Shown: positions 56,881 to 64,000 of the stretch, one piece after another | Numbering within the stretch: position 1 is the first letter of the stretch | Layout of the letters: each line of letters opens with the position of its first letter | Origin: Juglans regia | Lineage: Eukaryota > Streptophyta > Magnoliopsida > Fagales > Juglandaceae | Assembly: GCF_001411555.2 (NCBI RefSeq) | Contig: NC_049909.1 | Span: 4,263,875 to 4,327,874, forward strand | DNA: 64,000 nucleotides | Direction of reading: 5' to 3' | The notes under the pieces: generated by a model | The model's database searches: none | What the model was told of the DNA's origin: nothing | Seen by the model: only the letters and a program-made list of their open reading frames with translations | Made by a program: the position numbers and the translations under genes

Positions 56881-58105
56881 GAGGACCTCATAGGCTACCA
56901 AGGTGTTATCAGAGATGAGCCTTCCAGGCACAAAGGCACTCTGATTAGGGGCAATGATTTGAGGCAGTATGTGTTTCAGTCTATTTGCCATAGTTTTTGA
57001 CACAACCTTGTATAAAACATTACAAAGGCTTATGGGTCTGTAATCCACTACTTTTGTGGGGCTTTGAACTTTGGGGATAAGAATAATAAACGTGTCATTA
57101 ATCTCACTGAGAGATCCACCATGATTGAGGAATTCAAGGGCAAAATTACAGACTTGATCCCCCACTACCTCCCAGTTTTTTTGGTAGAATTGGGCAGCAA
57201 AACCATCAGGGCCTGGTGACCCCAAGGGATTCATTTTAAAAATAGCTGCAGTGATTTCCTCTCTAGTGAAAGGCTTTAAAAGCCAAGCCTTCATATCCAT
57301 GTCTAATTTGGTGTCCATTTCTTGCAGACATTGGTCAATAGATAGAGGTTGGGAAGTAGTGAATAGAGAGGAGAAACAACATGTGAATACCTCACCAATT
57401 TTAGACTGGTCAGTGACAGCCCTGCCTTGTGAATCCTCTATGCTTTTGACTGCATTGATCTTCTTTCTCTGGCTTGCTTGCATGTGAAAATACTGAGTGT
57501 TTCTATCCCCATGTTTCAGCCAGTGTTGCTTTGCCCTTTGCGTCCACTTTATATCATTAGCTGTAATGGTAGTAACCACCTCCTCTTGAATTTGTTTCAT
57601 AGCTGCCACGTGCTCACCTGTACCAGAATTATGAAGATGCCCAATATTTTGAGTCCCATTTTTTATAATTTGATCCTCTTGTTGCTTAAGAGTTTGCCTC
57701 CATGTCATGAGACTCTTTTGGCATAGTTCAAGCTATGTTCTTAAGGATTTAGCCTGACAATTTGTTATACCAGCATTTTGCCAAGCCTCACCCACCACCT
57801 TCAGACATTCTTCCTTTATTTCCCAGGCCATCTCATATCTAAAGCACCATCTTCTTTTCTTCCTCCCATTAGAAGTATTGTGTAAACTAACTGACAAGGG
57901 GGAGTGATAAGATCTAATGGCAGGAAGAACATTACAGACACCATGGCTATATAACTCATTCCATTCTTTATTGCCAAAAACTCTATCAATTTTTTCTTTT
58001 GTAAAGTCATTACCACTTCTGTTATTTGACCAAGTAAACCTTTGCCCATATGAATGAATGTCATGGAGACCACAGTATTCCACAGCTTGTCTAAAGTCCT
58101 TAATC
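56881..58105 (-). pseudogene. LINE endonuclease end and first half of reverse transcriptase
   Basis: 58083-57733: end of the AP-like endonuclease (FTWSNNRSGNDFTKEKIDRV, SYHSPLSV). Next (57708-56881): linker and RT with WLKHGDRNTQYFHMQASQR, FKMNPLGSPGPDGFAAQFYQ, DYRPISLCNVLYKVVSKTMA, QSAFVPGRLISDNTLVAYE. It stops at the J junction; the catalytic FADD block, thumb and spacer before zf-RVT are missing. The endonuclease frame ends at a stop at 57733 before the RT frame. Confidence 0.9.
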
Positions 58106-58349
58106 TTTCATAAACATCATTTAAAAGCATAAGTTTGAACCTCAACATTTAAAACATCCTTTAAATGCATAAACATGAGCATCATCGTAAACATCAGTTC
58201 ATGACATTAAAATCGTTTCATAGCCTCATTTAAAATCCCTTTCATAGCGTCAGTTAAAAATATACTTTCATTGCGTCACTTTAAATATCATTTAAAAACA
58301 TAAAGCATAAACCTTAACATTTCATTTCATCAATAAAAATAAAGACACT
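58106..58349 (-). repeat. Element E LTR segment between the LINE and the retroposon
   Basis: AT-rich, with loosely repeated CATTTAAAA/CATAAAC motifs. 58106-58117 is the LINE duplication; 58338-58349 is the left duplication of the next insertion. Non-coding. Confidence 0.55.
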
Positions 58350-59507
58350 AGTTTTTTTTTTTTTTTAATGGAAATAGTCTCATTTCATTAATGAACCGAA
58401 GTTACAAATGTGACTTAATACATGGACAAATCCAAACTATAAGCCAACTACGCAGAAACTCTGGGGCTTCCCCACACACAAATTCCTTTGTGGCGGACAT
58501 TGTCTTAACTTCTCAATAAACTCTCTCCAAACAGAGAAAGCGTTCTGTAAACAGAACTAGAAGGCCCCTCTATCCTCCTAGGGAGGAAAAGTACGGGAAA
58601 CTGCTATAGATACTAAATCCAATAGCCTATTTCTATTTTATTAAAACCTAAAAACAACAAAAAACCAAATAAAGCACTTTAACTAACAACTACTAACTAA
58701 CAACTAAACTACAAAACCACAAGCCTCGGTGTGACCCGGACGACACGCCCACCGCAAGCATCGGCATCTCGAGCCCTGACGGTACGCGCACCCAGCTCAC
58801 GCACGGACACAACAGTCTCCACTACGCAGGTAGCACCTACGCGCAAACACTGGTCGTACGATATCACTGGCCATGACATCGCCCCCCACTCTCGAATAGC
58901 TCTTGCCCCAGATTGCGTACGATCCAAAGGCACAACACCTCACTTGGGTCAACAAAAGAACACAAGAACACAAAAATAGATGCTACACAATATTGGAATA
59001 GAACAAAAAACAGAAAACCAAATCGAATGAACAGTGCACGATGCGACGACAGTGGCGCGTGCAGGGTGCTAGTCACTCTGGGAGGAAAACCGACGGTCAA
59101 TCGTGGAAGCCCCAGAGTCAAGGAGTCCAGAGAAGCCGAGCGTGGCATCGGCAGAGGGCTCCGTGGTGGCGCGTGATGAGCACGCATCAACGAGATCTGG
59201 AGCTTCATCCCGTGCGTGCGGGCTACGCTCCACTCTGATGAACGCCGTATTTGGTGGGCTTGAAGATCGGCGTCTGGGCTTCATCCCGGTGGGGCGCGTG
59301 TAGGAGGTAGACGGCTGCAAAGACCCGAACAGCGATCCTCCCTTATTCGGCCTGAAAAACAAGACAAAATAAAAAATACTACATAGAGATAAAACTGGAC
59401 AGACGAAAAGGGGGAGGGGAAGGAGAAAGAATGGGGACGAGCTGGAGCTCCCACCCCCTTTCGTTTCAATCTGAAGCTTTAGAGGTTTAGAGAGAAGGAA
59501 GAGTTTC
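58350..59507 (-). mobile_element. 1.16-kb poly(A) retroposon, family unknown
   Basis: AATAAAGACACT lies at 58338-58349 and 59508-59519 (12-bp duplication), and poly(T) at 58351-58366 is a minus-strand poly(A) tail. The 3' end (CATTAATGAAATGAGACTAT before the tail) resembles plant LINE 3' ends. The 5' part looks like a GC-rich mRNA leader with a possible retained intron (about 59349-59389). Open frames on either strand (up to 149 codons) show no domain I know. It is an internally deleted LINE or a LINE-mobilised transcript. Confidence 0.78.
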
Positions 59508-59967
59508 AATAAAGACACTTGTTAGTACATATAACATCTATTCACATGCATACAACTATTACTTTTGGGTGCATAAATAGAAGGAATGCCATACATACAT
59601 ATACCTTTAAACATTCATGCCTAGCATATTTTCATACAACATCGTTCATTTCATTTTCATTTCATATTATTTAGAAAACTCTAAGAGAGTATGAACATAA
59701 TACTTACCTGCACTCCGTGCTATTTACATTTCATGCAGTCCATTCATGTGCGTGTCAGATGGCAACCTACTTGTATACATAACCTTAATCATTCTCTCTA
59801 CAAGTGCCTATGTAACTTAAACTTAGAAAATACATAAACTTCTCTTCACTTAGACACACTATCATCCAAGTCCATCTTCTATACTTTCATTTATCGCGTT
59901 TCCTCAATCTTAGGGTAGTAACTTGGGGCCCACTTGAGGTCACCTTTCAAACACAAAGCCTCCTACT
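59508..59967 (-). repeat. Element E LTR segment before element F
   Basis: Non-coding. It ends with CACTTGAGGTCACCTTTCAA and CTCCTACTT, which also occur at 8762-8802. Confidence 0.55.
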
Positions 59968-60689
59968 TGATGGGAACCAAGGTGGGCCTAATCTTATAGA
60001 TATGTTGCAAGTACCAGATGGGCCAAATACAAGTTCAAGGGCTTAAACGATGAAGATTATGCTTTGATTCATTTCATAAGCTATGGAAAGGGCAACAACA
60101 TGACTTATAGGCTTTGGACACTTGAAGACTTTCAACTTATTTAATTAATTTCAAGGACCTATTTTATTTGTTTAGAATAATTGGGTTTATGCCTATGCAA
60201 GGGCATATTGGAAAAGTTATTATTTTATTGAACTAGGGTTAGGGTTACTGTAGCGAGTTACTGTAGCTCCATACTGTAGCCGCGGCACTGTTCATCCAGG
60301 GGCACTTTTGGAAGATGGGGGGTTTATTTTGGCTAGGGTTTCATTATGTTTTGTTTTAAATACTCTATGTGGCCACATTTTAATCAGATAATGAAGTTTA
60401 TGAAATTTGATGAAATTATTCATTGTGAGTTGAGTTTTACTCCTCTTGTTCTTAATTGAACTTTTGAACTTATCAAAGGTAAATCACAACCTTTGTGGCG
60501 TTCCTCCTTTGTAATCTGGGTTCTTGAGACGGATTCTTCAACGGGTCTAGATTTTAATATAATCTAGGTTCTTGAAACGAGTTCTCATAGGGTCTAGATT
60601 CTCCATCCATAGACTTGATTTTGGCTTTCTTGGGAAGTTTTCAAATTGACTGTGGGTTCAAGGGATTCCTTTCCCGCGGGTTCATATCA
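59968..60689 (+). repeat. 5' LTR of element F
   Basis: 722 bp, TGATGGGAACC...GGTTCATATCA. Confidence 0.95.
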
Positions 60690-60691
60690 TT

Positions 60692-60708
60692 TGGTATTCA
60701 GAGCAAGG
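60692..60708 (+). other. Primer-binding site of element F (extra T)
   Basis: TGGTATTCAGAGCAAGG, two bases after the LTR. Confidence 0.85.
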
Positions 60709-61021
60709 TTTCCCATCAGGTTTGATTCTATCTTTTAATTCTAGCATCCTTAAATTTAATTCTAGGGCTTCATTGTTCTAGGGTTGCCCAAAAAAAAAAA
60801 AAATAGAAACAAGAAGTAGGCTGCCGAAATTCTTAGTATTTTGGGTTTGGCTGAAATTTGCATCACCTAGGGTTTCAAAATTCTAGGATTTCCTGCATCT
60901 CTAAGTTTGTCAATTGCTTGGAGTGTCGTTCCATTGATTCTCTTCTACTTCATTGTCCATGCTTGTGTGTTTGAATTCAATTGGTTGGTTTTCACAAATG
61001 ACTATTGCTGTTTGTGGATGA

Positions 61022-61180
61022 ATTAGAGAAAAGAAAAGAAAGGAAAAGAAAAGAAAGGAAAGGAAAAGAAAAGAAAAGAATAGAAAAGAAAGGAAAGGAA
61101 AAGAAAAGAAAAGAATAGAAAAGAAAGGAAAGGAAAAGAAAAGAAAAGAAAGTTCGAAAAAAAAAAAAAGAAAAAAAAAG
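61022..61180 (+). repeat. Polypurine leader tract, element F (expanded)
   Basis: The longest version here: repeated blocks of AAAAGAAAGGAAAGG with occasional GAATAG, then poly(A). The corresponding G tract is clearly shorter. Confidence 0.9.
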
Positions 61181-61620
61181 GAAGAGGATGAAGAAAAGAG
61201 AAGGTAGCATATTCAAAGTTACTACATAGTTACAACAAAGAGAAAGAAAGAAATTTGTTGATTAAACCTTATGATCAAAGGGGCTGCTGCATACATCACT
61301 CAAGTTGGTATCTTGTCTTATTGTTACTCTTTCATTCGTATAACTTCATTGATTCTCGTGTCATTTTTATTCCTTCATGTTTCTCTTGTTCTTGTTTCTT
61401 GGATCTAATTACTAGTTGGGATAATACAAGGTTGTATTGTCTTGATTTAGTTCAACTAGTTCTTAAAGAATTTGGGTGGGAAAACTCTTGAGGTAAAAGG
61501 CAAGAGAGTGTGAGATTATTATCGAGTAAAGAGCCAATTCAGAGTTACACACGAGTGGAGTGTAAACACGTAAGGGAGTGTGTGAGGTTTTTCACTAACA
61601 TTCTTTTTGTGCAGCACATT

Positions 61621-62538
61621 ATGATGTCTCATAGGAGTGACTCATCACCAAAGGAGATGGTAGATAACACATCATTTGTGTTGCAAGTCATGCAACAACA
61701 GTTTGAGAAGTTGAACTTAGTGTTGGGTGAAGTGAGGGATAGGATGGATCATCAAGATGTGGTAATTAGAAATCTTCATGGCAGGAGAGATAGGAGGCGT
61801 CCCGAGTTTAGTGTTGAAAATGGGTATGAGAATGAAGAGTATGGTGATTCTCTTGTTACTAGGCATGCACTCAATACAAAAATTAAGATGGATGATATAG
61901 AGCAGAAGAGTGAGAATATTTTTCATACTAGATGCCACATCAACAACAAGGTATGTAGTATGATCATTGATTTGAGGAGTTGTATTAATTTAGCTAGCAC
62001 TACTTTAGTTGAGAAATTGAATTTACGTACCTTGAAACACCCTAGACCATACATGTTGCACTGGTTGAGTGATTGTGGGGAGGTTAGAGTAAATAAGCAA
62101 GTGCTAGTTTCTTTTTCAATTGGGAAATACCAGGATATGGTGCTTTGTGATGTAGTGCCTATGCATGCTAGTCATATTTTGTTGGGGAAGCCATGGCAGT
62201 ATGATAGGAACGTGATCTATGATGGGTTAAGGAACATGTACAGTTTTGAAAAAGATAGAAAAACAATCAAACTTGCTCCTTTAACTCCAACACAGGTCCA
62301 TGGGGATCAATTGAAGCTGAAATGTAAGGTTGCTCAAAACAGAAAGAGTGAAAATGAGAGTGATAAAAAAAGAAAGAGTAAAAGTGAGAGTGATCAAAAA
62401 AGAAAAAGTGAAAAGGAGATTGAGCAAACAAGGAAGAGTGAAAGTGAGAATGAGCTGAAAAGCAAGAGTGAAAGAGTGAATGTGAGATTGAGAAGAAAAG
62501 AAATAGTGAGACCGAAATGGAGAAAGAGAGAAAAATGA
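61621..62538 (+). CDS. Gag N-terminus fused to protease and KES linker, element F
   Basis: Open from ATGATG at 61621 to 62538, about 306 codons. The Gag N-terminal ~80 residues are joined to protease ([19 protein letters not shown], then LRSCINLAS in place of GGSCTN; HILLGKPWQYD intact), then linker repeats (KRKSENESD-type). Near 62480 the frame departs from that of G by a small indel and ends early. Substitution of the two Gly after the catalytic Asp makes protease activity unlikely. The capsid is absent. Confidence 0.85.
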   Translation: MMSHRSDSSPKEMVDNTSFVLQVMQQQFEKLNLVLGEVRDRMDHQDVVIRNLHGRRDRRRPEFSVENGYENEEYGDSLVTRHALNTKIKMDDIEQKSENIFHTRCHINNKVCSMIIDLRSCINLASTTLVEKLNLRTLKHPRPYMLHWLSDCGEVRVNKQVLVSFSIGKYQDMVLCDVVPMHASHILLGKPWQYDRNVIYDGLRNMYSFEKDRKTIKLAPLTPTQVHGDQLKLKCKVAQNRKSENESDKKRKSKSESDQKRKSEKEIEQTRKSESENELKSKSERVNVRLRRKEIVRPKWRKREK

Positions 62539-64000
62539 GAGAGAAAAAAGAAGAGGGTGAGACTAAGACCTCAAGCAAAAGAGAGAATGAGTTGAAAAAT
62601 AATTATGAGGTCGAGAGTACAAAAAAAGATGAAGAAAAAGAGAGTGACAGAAAAAAAGAGAGTGAAAAGAAAAAAGAGTGTGAAAGGGAAAAAGAGAGTG
62701 AAAAAGAAAAAGAGAGTGGAAAGAAAAGAGAGTGTGAAGAAAGTGAGAGAAAAACAAAGAGAAAAGTGAGTTTTTATGCTAAGGCAAGTCTTAATCCTAA
62801 CGAACTTGACGTATGTTTGCCTAGTATTGTTGTCTCTTTGTTGCAGGGATATGAGGTCGTGTTTCCAAGTGGTGTATTTAGTAGATTGCCACCCATTAGG
62901 GAGATAGAGCACTACATTGATTTTGTGCCAGGTGCAACAATTCCTAACCGACCTTTCTTGGAAGAACATGAGTCATTGACACACTTAAAAGGAGAAGGTA
63001 AGTTGTTGACCATAATGCGTGCTAAGCGGGAGGATTCTATTGAGACTTTTGCTCATGTATTCAAATACACACAAGGTATGGAAACTTTTGTGGTTGATGC
63101 TTTAGCAAAAAGGTATGTACTTATCTTCATTTTAGATGCAAAATTGTTGAAACTTGAATATGATAAGGAATTGCATGCTAATGATGATGACTTTGCTATT
63201 GTATATGGAACATGTGAGAAAGCATCGTTTGGTAAGTTCTATAAACTAGATTGGTACTTGTTTATAAAGAATAGATTTTATGTACCTACTAGTTTTATAT
63301 GTAAGTTGCTTGTGTGCGATGGACATGGTGGTTTGTTGGGTAACCATGGTGTAAGGAAGACTTTTGTTGTGTTGCATGAACGTTTGTGGGAATATCATTT
63401 GCCTTTCAATGACGTGTTGCATGAACATTTGTGGAAGTATCAATTGCCATTTATTGATGTGTTGCATGAACGTTTGTGAGACTATCATTTGCCCTTCATT
63501 GAGTTTGCATATATTTGGAGTAGTCATTCTGGTGTCAAGAAAATATTAGACATTTTGTATGAACATCTATGTTGGTCTAAGATGAAGAGAGATGTCAATT
63601 GTATTTGTGGCAGGTGCATTACATGCAGAAAGGCCAAATTTATACTTTTGCCACATGGGTTGCATACGCCCTTACCTATTCCTAGTGAGTCATGTGTAGA
63701 CATATCTATGGACTTTGTTTTGGGGCTGCCTAGGAAAGAAAGGAGTAGAAATTCTATTTTTGTGGTTATGGATGGATTTATAGAGTTTGCATATAACAGG
63801 ACTATGCATACTACCACTTTATATTCTCCTTTTGAAATTGCTTATAGACTTAATCTATTTACTCCTTTAGATTTAATGTCTTTATCTGTTGACAACAGGA
63901 GTAGCTTGGATGGATGTTCTCAAATTTTTGAACAAATTAATGACAATGCATATGAAATCAATGATAATGTTACTAACATTTTTCCCTTTGATCCAGGTGG
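62517..64000 (+). pseudogene. KES linker / pol-scar ORF of element F
   Basis: Open 62517-63479 and in the same order as in G. A TGG to TGA change at about 63477-63479, inside the third 15-residue unit, stops it. Beyond it the frame still encodes [44 protein letters not shown] and [13 protein letters not shown], up to the window end. Confidence 0.85.
63369..63503 (+). repeat. 45-bp integrase-derived array, element F (3 units)
   Basis: 135 bp, same three units as G. The third contains the stop codon. Confidence 0.92.

Larger units (their letters stand above)
37758..58105 (-). mobile_element. 5'-truncated L1-type LINE split into three parts by elements I and J
   Basis: TTTCATAAACAT (12 bp) flanks the unit at 37746-37757 and 58106-58117. 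A poly(T) run at 37759-37770 is its 3' poly(A) tail. Own sequence: 56881-58105 (end of endonuclease, first half of RT), 43619-43853 (zf-RVT), 37758-38529 (RNase H and tail). Insertion I (38530-43613) left the LINE intact apart from its duplication. J (43854-56880) is associated with loss of the second half of RT. The 5' truncation in the endonuclease is usual for LINEs. Confidence 0.92.
59968..64000 (+). mobile_element. Element F: non-autonomous derivative (G subfamily), cut by window end
   Basis: 5' LTR 59968-60689, primer site, purine leader tract, Gag-N/protease ORF and pol-scar ORF. The window ends at GATCCAGGTGG, a few bases before the expected polypurine tract and 3' LTR. Apart from small indels it matches element G along its whole length. 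The left flank is CTACT (59963-59967). Confidence 0.95.

Noticed and set aside
58709..58933. Arg/Val-rich frame in the poly(A) retroposon
   Set aside because: It overlaps frames of similar length on the other strand and has no known domain; kept only as part of the retroposon.

Overview
This window is repeat-dense plant nuclear DNA. I see no host protein-coding, rRNA or tRNA gene. Everything recognisable is a transposable element or a fragment of one: Ty3/gypsy LTR retrotransposons, an L1-type LINE carrying an RNase H domain, a second poly(A) retroposon and a hAT DNA transposon. These families, the iMet-tRNA primer sites and the AT-rich base composition point to a flowering plant, probably a woody dicot. 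The species cannot be fixed from this sequence. One recurring family resembles CRM (centromeric) chromoviruses, so a pericentromeric location is possible.

The dominant repeat is one LTR family (LTR about 0.7-0.85 kb, ends TGATGGGAACC...GGTTCATATCA, 5-bp target duplications). It is present as a nearly complete autonomous-type element J (43854-56880, + strand), as deletion derivatives A (1-8565, -), B (2733-7621, -), C (12371-15839, -), I (38530-43613, +), G (48953-53742, +) and F (59968 to the window end, +), and as solo LTRs. The derivatives lost most of reverse transcriptase, RNase H and integrase. They keep a long chimeric ORF: Gag parts, a Lys/Glu/Ser-rich linker, scars of RT, RNase H and integrase, and a C-terminus that reads through the polypurine tract into the 3' LTR. 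In them an integrase-derived segment has become a tandem array of 45-bp (15-residue) units, with 3 to 8 units in the fully visible copies. Two derivative types have complementary losses: A, B and I keep capsid but lost protease; G and F keep protease but lost capsid.

Layout: 1-8565 is element A with B nested in its leader. 8566-8755 is the end of a plus-strand LTR. 8756-37757 is mostly an older long-LTR element (E), interrupted by a solo LTR (9713-10634), C, a hAT element (16220-19688) and a 15-kb Tekay-type chromovirus D (20162-35515), itself carrying three solo LTRs. 37758-58105 is one 5'-truncated LINE cut into three pieces by I and J; J in turn holds G and a solo LTR. 58106-59967 is more E, with a 1.16-kb poly(A) retroposon, and F runs off the end.

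Target duplications were read directly for B, I, C, G, D, the hAT element, both poly(A) retroposons and the six solo LTRs (one duplication, CTCAC/CTTAC, is imperfect). They give a nesting order of E, then LINE, then I and J, then G and the solo LTR. A and J are the most informative copies: A has an open chimeric frame of 647 codons up to the window edge, and J shows the ancestral gene order from which the derivatives arose.
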